Shown in pieces: positions 12,259 to 23,099 of a stretch of 64,000 nucleotides of DNA. The stretch lies in NCBI GenBank assembly GCA_031763025.1, contig JASSKH010000016.1, positions 2,728,001-2,792,000 of the forward strand, read 5' to 3'. Each line of letters starts with the position of its first letter. The stretch's first letter is position 1. A program made the position numbers and the translations under genes. The DNA comes from Macrocystis pyrifera (taxonomy: Eukaryota > Sar > Phaeophyceae > Laminariales > Laminariaceae). The notes beneath the pieces are model-generated. The model worked only from the letters and a program-made list of their open reading frames with translations, made no database searches and had not been told where the DNA came from.

Positions 12259-14076
12259 GAATATACTGTACAGAACACATCTTGAGACGAAGGAGGGAGC
12301 AAGGAAAACAATGGAATATTGTAGATGAAGCATAGCTAGAAGTAGACATTGAAGGTAGCTAGACCTTGCGCATAGGTTTTGTTATTCCGTGGTGTTCTTC
12401 TCCCAGGAATGTTTTGAGTGATCAACGTTGAAGCTCATGCTGCACATGGTCGGATGGCAAGGCTAACATGTTAGTGTTGGGACATCGCTTTAATGATGAA
12501 ACTCCACGCGTCAGCGAAGAAATTTTTTCACATGGTACCAGATACGCGTATATTATACGAAGTATTTTACCAGGTACGAGAGTTGGACAACGACAACAAG
12601 AACAACGGCAGCACACAGATACCCATCGACACCACCACCACGACCAGCAGCAGCCATCAACACCACTACCACAACTAGCACCACCAGTAGGAAGCTTCTG
12701 CTGCTGATCAGCTTGGTGGTGGTGAGGATGTTGGTTGATCTCTGATACTTGGTACATGGTTGGTTTTATATACGTCGACGCACAAGCACACATCAACCTA
12801 TACAGTAGAGGCCCACCACCAGCACTACCAGACGCGGCAACCATACCCACCACCATCACCACCACCACCACCAGCGACAAGTTTCTGCTGGTGCTCAGCT
12901 AGTGGTGGCGGTGGTTCTTGACTTAAGCATGATTGCCGTGGAAGTCTCCGGTACCTGCTATGTACCTGCTACCCCTGGTAGCTGGTAAGCGGCGGAATAC
13001 CTACAGAAGTATGAATGTTTGCTTTTTCCAGGACAATCCCTGGTACCTGGTAAGTACGCCAATCAAGATGACCTTACTTCGCGAGCTCGGTACGGCTGTG
13101 AACACAAGCTGAGGAGGATGAAGATGCCAGTCAGGGGCACCTTCAGCAACGCCGTCTGTTTCGATATCGACCGTGCTTTCTTTGCGCACGGCGACAGAAA
13201 GCAACGTACGTATCATACATATAACAAGCAGCGGAGTGAGGATGAATGGATACAATCTCAGAAAACGAAAAAGATCGACGTGCCGACGACGACACGAATG
13301 GCGCAAAGTACGAGTTGTACCATGCCAACCTGCGACGTAAAGAGACGGTGCCGGACATGTCGGCGCAGGAGAAAGTGTGTGTTTTGAATGTGTGTCCACC
13401 AGCGGGAGAAAATACTCTTTTTTTTGTTTTTTTTTTTGGATTTGCCTCACTCTAACTAAGTTGTCTTGATGAGGTGGGCCTCCAAATTCACTTGATTAAA
13501 TTATTTTGTTTTTGGGCATCAGACAAACTATTCTGGTATATACCTGGTATATACCTGGTATATAATAGATTCCTGGTGGGCTATAATAATATTCTGACAA
13601 GCTTGTTCGCTATCGGGGAATCGGCGGGTAGTTGCGCGAATCTTGTACGAGGAATCCCGCAGCAGTACAAACCAGAGCTCCTTTAAGGCCGCCGGCGCGT
13701 TGGCCCTCCGGAGGGCCAACATTTGCGATATACTCGGGAGTGTACATGCAAAGACGCCATTCAAAATATGTACCTGGTGCGCATGTCGCCGGACCGTTTG
13801 ACTCATTTCAGAAAGCTAAAACGTATCCCGTACCGGTATGTGAGCAAAATGTTACGCGCTATTCCCAAGTTGTATGCCCCCTCCACCGATACACTTGTTT
13901 TTTCGACAACCCGCCGCCATCGCACAACAGTAAGTTGTGGTCAGGGATCATCGCACAGCACGACAGTTAGCGTAGGAGTAGAACTTGCCACGGCTCAGGG
14001 CACATTGACGAGCAGTACTGCTGTATGGGTCATCTACGCCACAAAGTTGAGATTGGGAACGCTACATGTATAGGTT
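12259..14076. other. No recognised gene; CAC/CAG-rich simple sequence
   Basis: About 12590-12910 is low-complexity (CCACCA, CAACAA and CAGCAG runs). 13000-13560 has open frames without recognisable domains, and TACCTGGTA words at about 12568, 13042, 13541 and 13552. 13682-13720 is a GC-rich palindromic stretch around CCCTCCGGAGGG. Confidence 0.35.
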
Positions 14077-14341
14077 AACCTTTTACCAGTAGCCCAACTG
14101 CCTAAAACCTTATCAAATGGCGTCGACGACTGCAGGACATGAGCCGTTGGTCGTGAGTCCGAATCTCACGTCCACCATGAAAGCGCTCTTCGTGGGTCCC
14201 AGGAAATTGTAAAGAACTGCGGACCGGGCACGTACGGTCCCATACCAAGACCAAGGACCCCGCTGTTCCAAAGGGGGAGAGAGTGTTACAAGGCTTTTAG
14301 ATTGGTTAGGCGATTGGTAAACCTTTTACCAGTAGCCCAAC
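14077..14341. repeat. ~220-bp unit between 22-bp direct repeats, with a tRNA T-arm-like hairpin
   Basis: AACCTTTTACC followed by AGTAGCCCAAC occurs at 14077-14098 and again at 14320-14341. Between them, 14152-14170 forms a 6-bp stem with the 7-nt loop TCCGAAT, as in a tRNA T-arm, followed by CACGTCCACCA. No convincing A box or acceptor stem was found. It may be a SINE with target duplications, or two copies of a short repeat. Confidence 0.35.
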
Positions 14342-14359
14342 GGATTAAGACCTCAACAT

Positions 14360-14610
14360 CATCTAGCAGAATAGTACTTTCGTTTTCTCTTTCTCCATCT
14401 CCTACCATCATTTTTGCTTTTCGCTTTTTCCCTTCGCTTTCTTTTTGTTTGGGTTTGCTTGTTTTTAAGGCGTGCGAAGCTCTTTTCCATTCGGGATTTG
14501 ATCTAACCTCATTTGAGTTTTTTTCATGTGTTTATTTTCACTTTACTTCGTTCCGTTCCATTGTGTTTTCGTATGCAGCCCCAACGGATTAGGTTGCAAC
14601 TCTTGTGTGA
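14360..14610 (-). repeat. Pyrimidine-rich F-like interior
   Basis: TTTTCTC, TTCGCTTT and TTTCATGTG-type runs resemble the reverse complement of the purine-rich F interior at 11140-11480. They lead directly into F ends at 14611. A similar stretch lies at 29220-29520. The assignment rests on composition and context. Confidence 0.35.
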
Positions 14611-14912
14611 CTTCTTCACATTAATTATATCATTCTTTGTACCCATCGAAATCCAGAACGACCAGTCAGTGTCCCTTGCGATTCTCCAATGCCTAGAGAG
14701 ACACAGGCAGTGTGGTCACAAAATTACGACACAGAAATAGTACACTGTCATGCAGTATGCAGAGTAGACAATGCAATGCCATAATATGTCATCGTACTCT
14801 GTGGCGTAGTTTTGTGACCACATAATTTGTATCTCTCTAGGATTGAAGAATCGGCGTTGACACTGGTTGTGCTGGATGTCGACGGGTAGAAATAACGGTT
14901 TACTAATGTTTG
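14611..14912. mobile_element. F-family foldback: two F ends head to head
   Basis: The left arm (14611-14740: TTCTTCACATTAAT..CCTAGAGAGACACAGG..GTGGTCACAAAATTACGACA) and right arm (14800-14912: TGTGGCGTAGTTTTGTGACC..CTCTCTAGGATTGAAGAAT..GGATGTCGACGGGTAGAA) are inverted copies of the F terminal ~110 bp, joined by a ~60-bp loop. An M1 copy follows at 14914. Confidence 0.7.
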
Positions 14913-14913
14913 A

Positions 14914-15022
14914 TATTACGGGGGTCCATAGTTAATAGGACCAAATTTTGTTAGTAAAAATAGGTAAATATATAGGTTTTTATGTACACCATAGGTCCTA
15001 TTAACTATGGACCCCCGTAATA
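14914..15022 (+). mobile_element. M1 MITE, full length
   Basis: 109 bp from TATTACGGGGGTCCATAG to CTATGGACCCCCGTAATA. Both arms are of the TTAATAGG variant, so the hairpin is nearly perfect. It abuts the F foldback at 14611-14912. Confidence 0.85.
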
Positions 15023-15076
15023 GGACACATATCTATCTCACCGTACTGGACACGACAGACACGAGGTAATACATGC

Positions 15077-15185
15077 TATTACGGGGGTCCATAGTTAATA
15101 AGACCTATGGTATACATAAAAACTTATATATTTAACTATTGTTACTAACAATATTTGGTCCTATTTACTATGGTCTTCCGTAATA
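15077..15185 (-). mobile_element. M1 MITE, full length, inverted, mixed arms
   Basis: 109 bp with the core reversed relative to 14914. One arm is GGTCCATAGTTAATA and the other TATTTACTATGGTCTTCC, so the two arm variants are combined and no longer pair at two positions. It lies 54 bp from the previous M1. Confidence 0.8.
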
Positions 15186-15560
15186 TCTGGTAATAAAGAG
15201 AAGCAGAATCGAAGGAAACGAAAAACCAGATCGAAAGGCATACATACTTGAAAGAAAATAAATATTTTAAAGTGTCGTGCCCCCCCCGTACCGTAGTAGA
15301 TATCTGATGTGGCAGACACCACAGAACAAGGAAAAGAAACAGTACCAACACATCTAAACGTAGTAACACCATAAGAACGAAGCGAAATAACGGGCAAATT
15401 GAAGCACAACGAAAATACTGAAAACACCCTCCAGGTAGCCGCAGCAGTTTTGTGGTAGGAGCAGCATTGACAGGTTCTACCTACTACATAGAGTACTCGG
15501 TCTGGTACCTTGATACCCTGTCTGCTGTCTCCTTCCTGCTTTCGTCAACCATGCCCCTCC
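15186..15560 (+). repeat. F-family piece (interior and distal end)
   Basis: Purine-rich sequence to about 15420 is followed by GCCGCAGCAG..TGGTAGGAGCAGC..GTCTGGTACCTTGATACCC, matching the F distal end at 11490-11600. The M1 at 15077 sits at its left border. Confidence 0.5.
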
Positions 15561-15589
15561 ACCGGAGAGGATGCGTCTATCAATAGCAA

Positions 15590-15925
15590 TACAAAGCAAG
15601 CAAAACAGGCTCGTAATCCACCCACGAAGCAACAAACAAACTTTCAAAATAAGATGCGGACAACAAGAAGGGCGAAAGTTAGAAAGAAAAGAAGGAACTC
15701 ACGGAGGATCAAAGCGCGAAAAAGCAAAAAACAAAACAGAGAGGAAGTTCTCGTTCGAACCAGCAAGAGTGTTCTGCAGCAGATGGCGCTACGAGTATCG
15801 TAGACATGTTCCACATATTGGTCGGCCTGGTGCCTTGCTACCCTGTCTGCCGTATTCTTCCTACTTTTGTCCACCACGGTTTCCCTTGTACTCCTTCCGA
15901 CGCCCCCCCTGCCAGGAGTTACTAT
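15590..15925 (+). repeat. F-family piece, second tandem copy
   Basis: A second purine-rich block (15640-15760) and distal end (GGTCGGCCTGGTGCCTTGCT at about 15817, ending near GACGCCCCCCCTGCCAGG) repeat the arrangement at 15186-15560. It has no supported coding content despite accidental Lys/Arg-rich frames. Confidence 0.5.
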
Positions 15926-16175
15926 AACAAATTCACTTGCTCTCTCTATCGCTGTTTATACTCCTGAATTAAACCCGTTTTTGCCTTGAGAATCGACCAA
16001 AAAAGAGGAAATAATAACAGGTACCTGGCAGGACATGGGAGTCCGTGGAAAAGGGAAGACGGCATACCACATCCCCAGAGGCCGGAATGGAAAAAAAAAA
16101 CCCGGTGCAACCGTTGAGTAACGCCATGAAATAAGAAAAAGGTTGATTTTTCCTTTTTTTTCACTTGGTTCCAGC

Positions 16176-16177
<2 letters not shown>

Positions 16178-16214
<37 letters not shown>
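16178..16214 (+). repeat. Poly-C tract (37 C), 5' border of a LINE
   Basis: An uninterrupted C run, immediately followed by the LINE fragment at 16215. A matching 30-C run lies at the LINE's other end. Confidence 0.9.
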
Positions 16215-17080
16215 TATGGTCATACGACTACTGCAATGCACGATAAAAGTACCCCCCCAGACAAATAGAGACATGAGAAAGTTGAACTGGCAATATAAAG
16301 TAAGGAACATGCCAAGAAAGAGGTTGCCGGCCATAGTTGATAGAGCTGTTTGGGAGAAAGTAACAAAAGGGCGAGCTGGAATAAGGTGGGATGACGTAGT
16401 TGATAAAGTATGGAAGGATATAGGGGGAAACCAAGAAGAGATGATATCCGCCGGGAAGTTTGGGAGGTACAAGGCAGAAGTAGAAGAAAGGATAGAAAGA
16501 TGAGACAGGCTAGCGCTAAGAAACAAGGTGGAATCGGAAAAAAAACACTTAGAGATATACGGGGGGTTGAGGGAAGGAATAGGAATGAAAACGTATTTGT
16601 ATGGCCCCATGAACTTCGCGAAAATGCTGAAAGTGCGCTTTCGTGTAGAGGACCTGGACCTGCCAGAAAGAAGAGATACACCAGTAGCCGGGAGGAGGAG
16701 GAAGTAGACGCACACATGTGCCCGTGTGGCAAAACAATAGAGAGTAGAACTCACATAGTAGGAGAATGTGAAATATACAAGGAGGAACGGGATGGGTTAG
16801 AAGAGGAGATGAGGAAAATAGACGAATGTGACATGGAGGAGTTTGATACGATGAATAGCTGCGAGAAAACGATCGCTATCCTAGGAGATAGAAGGTGGCC
16901 AAAGGAGGCCAAACAGGAAGGGGATAAGATTAGCAAAAAGTTTCTATTTTATGTATGTAAACAACGTAATGAGCGCCCAATTGTTGGAGGTGTCTCTCTT
17001 ACGAGTAGGAACGGTGCTCCGTCTCGAAAGGGACGCGTGGTCAATAGTCAAATGACTAAGGCAAGCAACAAATGAGTACG
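16215..17080 (+). pseudogene. LINE C-terminal fragment bounded by poly-C
   Basis: Frame 1 (16273-16503) encodes MRKLNWQYKVRNMPRKRLPA and a region ending EVEERIER. After one change of frame near 16500, a second frame continues to the stop at 17073-17075. That frame holds LPERRD..MCPCGKTIESRTHIVGECE, a C-x-C-x8-H-x4-C knuckle typical of LINE C-termini, then EKTIAILGDRRWPKEAKQEG and RNGAPSRKGRVVNSQMTKAS. It is 5' truncated: no reverse transcriptase motifs remain. Only five bases separate the stop codon from the 3' poly-C, so there is almost no 3' UTR. A second, more decayed copy of the last ~200 bp is at 34554-34763. Confidence 0.75.

Positions 17081-17110
<30 letters not shown>
17081..17110 (+). 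repeat. Poly-C tract (30 C), 3' border of a LINE
   Basis: A pure C run directly after the LINE 3' end. With 16178-16214 it brackets the insertion, as expected if the LINE entered a pre-existing C tract. Confidence 0.9.
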
Positions 17111-17111
<1 letters not shown>

Positions 17112-17339
17112 CGCACACTGTCTAGCGAAAAAAAATATGTGACGGCTCACATTTTCTTTTCCCGGGCGCCCTCGAGGGTAAGACACAAAACAAGACGATA
17201 TGGGGTTTGTCGGACGCATTGGCTATGCAGCCGGCTGGGCACCCAAGTACGTGACCTGCTGGATTGTCGTCCAGACAAGCTCCGCGTTTTCGTCGGAGAC
17301 ATTTCCTGCTTTGCTTGGGCAGGTTCTACACGATTTGAT

Positions 17340-17705
17340 CTTGTCGTGGGCATGCCGTGGCATTGCCATGGTACCGCCCATGGCATACCATGGCATCACC
17401 ACGGCATCCCATGGCGTGGCATAGGATTCCATGGTACGCCGTGGGGGTTGCCATGACATGCCATGGGTAGTACCATGGCAACCCCCGCAGCTCACTCCAC
17501 GGCAACCCCACGGCATGTCATGCCAACCCCCACGGTATCCCAATATCCACGGCACCTAGGTTAGGGTTGGTGTTGGGGTTAGAGTTAGGGTCCCATGGTA
17601 TGCCGTGGAGGTCCGTGGAAGATTCCGTGGTATGTCGTGGAAGATGCCGTGGAAGGTTTTGCCGCAGGTGGTGCCACGGCATGCCGCGGCATGTCGCGAA
17701 AAAAG
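17340..17705. repeat. Cluster of CCATGG / GGCATGCC / CCACGG palindromes
   Basis: Within ~365 bp, CCATGG, CCGTGG, CCACGG, GGCATGCC and CATGGCA recur at irregular short spacing in both orientations. Almost every 10-20 bp contains a 6-8 bp palindrome. A degenerate TTAGGG-like stretch (17560-17590) lies inside. No ORF is credible. A second such cluster is at 47870-48540. Confidence 0.7.
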
Positions 17706-18079
17706 ACAATAATTAATGTACACTGTATCCGGTGTTCCGGTTGTAATTGACCCTCGGGTGTGCGATCGGTGTACTCTGTGTTTTCACACCACTGCTGGTG
17801 CTGCTGTGCTCTGCAAGCGTGCTGCTTGCGCTGCGTTTTTGTACCTGGCACAAGCTTTATGCCGTTGGAGTGCATAGGTATTGCAGGTAAAGTACCTTCT
17901 GCATCAGCACCTACTACAGCAGTAGTAGTACGAAAGTAGATGTTGCTGTTATTGTTCTCACATTAACTCTTGTCCGTAAAATGGAGTCCGTGGTCGCAAG
18001 ACATGCTCCAAAATACTGGATTCCAGGAGCGGATTAATACCTCAGGGTGAAAAATACAGTCGAATCAAATCATGCACAA
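17706..18079. other. No recognised feature
   Basis: A non-coding stretch between the palindrome cluster and the LINE relic. It contains one ACAGCAGT word (17916). Confidence 0.35.
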
Positions 18080-18605
18080 CAGTCAGCTAAACAGCATGGC
18101 CGAAACACACCGTACGCCTCATACAGGAAAAAGTTCAATCCTTGGACGATGACAAAGTCATGTGGCTGCCTTCAAGTAGCAGGCCTCACGGTATCGGACA
18201 AGAAGGCAGAGACAATGCTGCTATGAAAACCGAACCAGACAACCCTCGCCCCACCGCTCGTCATCGAAGCAGGACAGAGGTTTACATGTACAGACGACCC
18301 AGGTCTTATACCTAGGCGGCATTGTCCACGAAAGCGCTGACCTCTCGCTCGAAATCGACCGACGGATCCGTCTCATGTTGGCATGCCTCAGACGGATGGG
18401 CTCGCAGTCGTAGGATAGGACGACCGCTCCGCTTGGCCTGAAAGTCCGCATGCCGGAGGCCGAGGTTATTGAGACTCTGTTGTACGGTGTGTGAAATGGA
18501 ACCTCAAAGCGGAACACTTTGCCAAGCTCCGACCGGATCACCACCAAGTAAGTCCTCTTGCGCGCCAACTGTGTACCGACCATTAAATAGGCCACTCTAG
18601 CCGAG
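18080..18605 (+). pseudogene. Decayed LINE reverse transcriptase fragment
   Basis: Pieces in different + frames read VAGLTVSDKKAETMLL, NQTTLAPPLVIEAGQRF, TQVLYLGGIVHESADLSLEI followed by DRRIRLMLACLRRMGSQS, then APLGLKVRMPEAEVIETLLY and KAEHFAKLRPDHHQV. The order and the YLGG..ADL..EI.RRIR motif are those of the reverse transcriptase C-terminal region of LINEs I associate with brown algae. Several stops and frame changes show an old copy, and neither end is present. Confidence 0.72.
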
Positions 18606-21600
18606 CTCCCTCCCCGAACTCTTGACCGCTTGCCACGAAAGTATCGAGGGATTTTGTCCCCCCCCCCATTTGCTCGTTTTGTTTACCCCGGGCACATCGT
18701 GCGTCGTGAAATGTATATTTGATCTTTGCATTGTCGGCGCATACACACATATATATAAGGGAAAATTGGAAATACCTGGACGTCCAGGAGATTGTGTCTC
18801 GGTGTCGAAAAAAATATCCAACTTGTGTCTGAACTGCTGTACGAACGTGCGACCCAATTAGGAAGACACTTCTGGTCGGAGATGTGGTGTATTGCGATTG
18901 ATTGACGTCGGTCCGATAACGGAAGTGACTCTAAAACCCTGGTATTCAATAAACACTAGACACTGACAAATAGCGGGTGAGTTGCAATTTGTGCTGCGAG
19001 TTTTAGAATTGCAACTTTAATACTGCTGTTGTAGGTTTCGCCCACGGAAATCCTTTGGAATTCTAGTATGGCAGAAACATCGCTTTTTGCACGGTTCGAT
19101 TGTTTTGTATATGATGACGTCATTTGTTTATCGTTAAACCATTTGACGAGGAGGCCCGAAGGGCAAAGGAAAAAAAGAGCCTCGGAAGTGGCAAGGAAAA
19201 CATTCACCTCCACATCCCCACATCAAGATTCAAATATGTACTGTCGAGTGAGCAGTTGTGATTGGCATACCATCTCCTATATTATACATACGTGAGCATG
19301 CACGTAAAGAATCTACGATGACACATATATTATGGGTCTACGAAAGAACACACTAGGCTACCGGGTATTATCCCACCTGGACCACCAGGTAGCGGGCGAG
19401 GACTCAGTCTCATCTCCAAATCGTGCACGCACTGATCTCCTCCGTCGTCATCACTGCATGCACCAGGTGGCACGGCCAAGGGTTCGCCGTTCCACATTGC
19501 ACCCTCTATGTCTCACCTCCTACGTGCGAGAGAAAACGCCTGCTCCACCTAACAACACCAATAATAACACAGCAAGCCAGCAACCAACGACGTCAGTCAT
19601 CATTAACACCCTACCACCACCACCACCACCACCACCACCAACAGAAATACAGACGAACAAGGACAACGGCAGCGAGTGATAGGCAACGACAACGACCACG
19701 AGAACAACATCACACAACACGCGCAACAAGGTGGGAAAACTAGCCAAACGTGAGTTCTGGGGCCCTCCTTTCCCGGTTCGCAGCGAGCATCCTTCTTGAC
19801 TTCTACAATCCCTCTCATTCATGATTTGGCATTGTCATCTCCGTCGCCTGTGTTTCTTACACGCATAGAGGCACGGCGGATTTTTCTTTTCAAAACTACA
19901 CCTCCGCCCCCTGTGCCATCTCGGCAGCCAGAACGATGACCACTCTAAACGTTCGCAGGGGAAACAAACATGTCGTCCGTGCTACTGACTGTATGTACAG
20001 CACCGGCAACACCACGTACCCCTGGCCGTCGTGGGTGTATCCGGGATGCGGCTGAAGTGCAGCGCAAGGAGACGTTTTGGCCGACGTCTAGCGTGACGAT
20101 CCTCGTGTTTTCGTTGAACGCTCTTCCTACAATAATAGTAGGTTAGACTTGCATGCAGTAGAACCGCACTTTTGTATGTAAGACCGCACTTACTTTTATT
20201 AGTAACGACAGCAAATAATATGTACTCGTACTACACAGCAGTAGTAAGTACCAGTATTAGCAGTATACCACCAGTATAGTTACTTTGGTCGCTACGGCTG
20301 GGCCCGAAAACCACCCCCTTTAACATGTTCTCGTTAAGCCTACGACCCCCACAGCTCGGCAAATGGCGTCCCCTTGGGTATCCTTAGTTCTCTCTCAGAC
20401 CCCGACGATGCTTCATGCTGATCCAGCTCCACCCGCCGTGTCTCGCAGACACCACACACGCATACTGCTACTCTGTCCGGAAATGTAAGGACCGCTTGAG
20501 CATCCTATTTATACCCAAACGATAGTCACATCTTCGGGCAGAGTGGTATACACGAGTACCTTCTCTACCCATCAATCCCTTCTCTTACGCTCTTCTCCCC
20601 CGAGTCCTGAGTAGCTGGGCAACAATGCCGGTTGCAACATCAACCGTTTGGTTCGAAGTTGTTCGTGCGTGAGCGAGGCCTTGTGTGTGAGGCAAGCGAC
20701 GAAACGAAGCTCTGTAGGCCCTGCTGGTGTACTATCAATACTGTACATAACACTGGTGAAGGACATGATCCAAAGGAGTAAAAGTCCTACCCTTGCCCTA
20801 TGGACTCGTTCAAATGCAAGGGCCCCACCCACAAGGTGTTCGTGTGGTCGATGCCTGTGGGTTTTCCCTCGTCCAGTCGAAAATAAAATGCAGGACGGGT
20901 ATTCCATACGAGTACGGCAGTACCGAATTTTTGCAGCAATCCAAACTCCCCAACACTATGTGCGTCCCAAATGTCACGTATGTTACTGTCATATTTATGT
21001 TGTCGAACATCGTCCCCTCGATATGAACAACATTTTTGCACGCACACTACATGACACCTTGTATAATATACCCATACCCAGTAACACAGGTAATACTGCC
21101 AGTAATATGCTGAATTTATTTTGCCTTGCTTGGTATCGTTAATATCTATGGTGGGACTCGTACAGCAGCTGCAGTAGTACATGAAATATGAATAGTTCGC
21201 TTTTACATATACATTCTACGAGCTGTTTGTCACCATCGCCATAAATAAGGTTGAAATACTGGGTCAACAATGAATAAGTGTGAAGGTGCAGTGGAATAAA
21301 ATTGATAGTGACCCGCCGACCGACGACAGCCGACGGCTGTTTCCTCCGGGTTTTTACGTACGTGCGACACGACCTGGGACACAGCTGACAACTGCTGTTG
21401 TATTAATAGCCAAAAAGCCGGTATCGTTTCCGCTCTAGTCTACTGCCGCGATGCACCCTCTCTGTCTCGCGCATCCACCGCCGCCGTACTACCGCGCACC
21501 CCGGGCTTTTTCGGTGAGTTTTCAATTCATCCGATTATCCACCACCGTATCGAGAGCGCACACAAATTCGAGCCGGCCGAGACGTCGAAATTTCTTCACG

Positions 21601-21999
21601 CGGATACATATCATACACCGTACGCATATACGTATCTAATACTCCCTGATACCAATTTTTTCGTACCGTTTCCCATGGCATCGATTTCTCTGGTTTCTTT
21701 GTCCGTCACTCGTGACTTCGCCAACGTGTGCGAATATATACTCGTATATATATAAATGTACACTGCTGTCTACCTATACGGGAAAAAATACTCTTAATAT
21801 TTAAATGAAGTTGAAATCGAAATTTCCCAAAATAATCAAAACTCAAATTTGCAAGGTTGGTGCGATACTTCGATCGTCTGTTCTACGGGGTGTGCAGGTT
21901 GTCAGACGGGTCTACAAATTCTTAAGAATTCGCTTCCTCAGTCGTACGTCACTCCAAGAACGTGTGTACCAGGAATACGATATCAACATATATATGCAC
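18606..21999. other. No recognised gene; simple-sequence patches
   Basis: 19600-19640 is a (CCA)n run and 19540-19730 is generally CAA/CCA-rich, which explains Pro- and Val-rich accidental frames. Two ACAGCAGT/ACTGCTGT words at 20235 and 21391 and many AT-rich patches are present. No domain or repeat-family copy was recognised. Confidence 0.35.
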
Positions 22000-22340
22000 T
22001 TTTTTTATTTTTTTTATTTTTTTTTTTAATCATCACTTTTACTTTCCAGCTCACTCGTAGGAGGTTTTACCCTCGACGATCTTCTGGACAAGCCGTGGTC
22101 ACAGGTGTCGTCCCTTCTCCCCCCCGGTACGTGCCTTTAGTTTATTTCGCGCATAGGGTTCAGCATTCCCACTGCTCGTCGATTTTGATCGGATGTACAG
22201 CTAACTCACGCTTTCGCGCTTTCCGCTAATCAATTTTATTCAAGAAAAGTCCCTATGAGCATGCACTCGGTGAGACTCGAACTCACGAAATTGATCTTGA
22301 TAGGCTCGCGGACCACCTACCAAGCCACCGGGGACGCCGG
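22000..22340 (-). mobile_element. SINE-A (tRNA-derived SINE), full length
   Basis: Read on the - strand it starts CCGGCGTCCCCGGTGGCTTG. It has an A-box-like TGGCTTGGTAGGTGG, a B-box-like GTTCGAGTCTC, a ~240-bp tRNA-unrelated body (GATTAGCGGAAAGC..ATCGACGAGCAGTGGGA..GACCACGGCTTGTCCAGAAG) and an A-rich tail (T-run on + at 22000-22027). CACT on both sides could be the target duplication. It has no coding function and Pol III transcription is expected. Confidence 0.88.
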
Positions 22341-22381
22341 CACTACCCGGTACTAAAGCAGTAAGTATAATAATGTGTACC

Positions 22382-22790
22382 AGTTTTTTTTTTCATCACT
22401 TTTACTCTCGTAGGACGTTTCACCCTCGCTCAGCAATCTTCTGAACGAGCCGTGGTCACAGCAGGATCGTTCCTCCCCCCCACAACAGAAACAGTAGTAT
22501 AAATAATAGTAGTACGTGCCTTCATTTTTATCGCGCATAATGTTCAGCATTTATTTCCACGGTTCATCGATTTTCATCGACGATTGTTCCTATCAATAGC
22601 TCACTCACACTCTCGCACTTTCCGCTGATCATTACCTAACAAACCTGGTGTTTATGCACTACTTACTGACTGTAGAAACCCCTTTGAGTATGCACTCGGT
22701 GAGACCCGAACACTCTCTCTCTCGGTGAGACTCAAAACCACGAAATAAATTGATCTTGCTAGTAGGCACGCAGGCCACCTACCAAGGTAT
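22382..22790 (-). mobile_element. SINE-A, old copy with internal insertions
   Basis: The same order of blocks as the copy just upstream (T-run, ATCACTTTTACT, GAGCCGTGGTCACAG, CGCGCATAATGTTCAGCAT, GCACTCGGTGAGACCCGAAC, GGCCACCTACCAAGG), but with many substitutions and several short insertions (for example 22485-22515 and 22640-22670). Two SINE-A copies thus lie in tandem, the second much older. Confidence 0.75.
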
Positions 22791-23099
22791 ATGTATATGT
22801 GGACCTGCATTCTAACCTGTCCACGGAACAACCGTCTTCTTCTGCCTCTACAACGAATGCCACCCCTTCTTTTTGTCTTTTCTAGAACTGCACCCAGGTT
22901 TATACTGCTTGGAATAAGACCGGAACACGTCGAAACAAAACCCTTTCTGTCCTGTCGACGACTCCCGCGATAAACGATGCCGCGACAACCCCCGACGATG
23001 CCGCGGCTTTCCAAGAGCGAGAGTGTGGGTTCTTCGGTGAGCGATCGGCGTCGTCGTTGCTGGCCTGAGAGTGCCACGTGCACTTGTATTAAATCTATT
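22791..23099. other. No recognised feature
   Basis: A short non-coding stretch between SINE-A and SINE-B. No domain was recognised in either strand. Confidence 0.35.

Noticed and set aside
12422-12880. 152-codon frame on the - strand rich in Val, Cys, His and Gln
   Set aside because: It is produced by CAC/CAG simple sequence; composition is extreme and no domain is seen.
15510-15803. Lys/Arg-rich frame that could look like a basic nuclear protein
   Set aside because: It lies in the purine-rich F interior; the bias follows the DNA composition.
19520-19822. Gly/Val-rich frame on the - strand and Pro-rich frame on the + strand
   Set aside because: Both come from the (CCA)n run at about 19610-19640.
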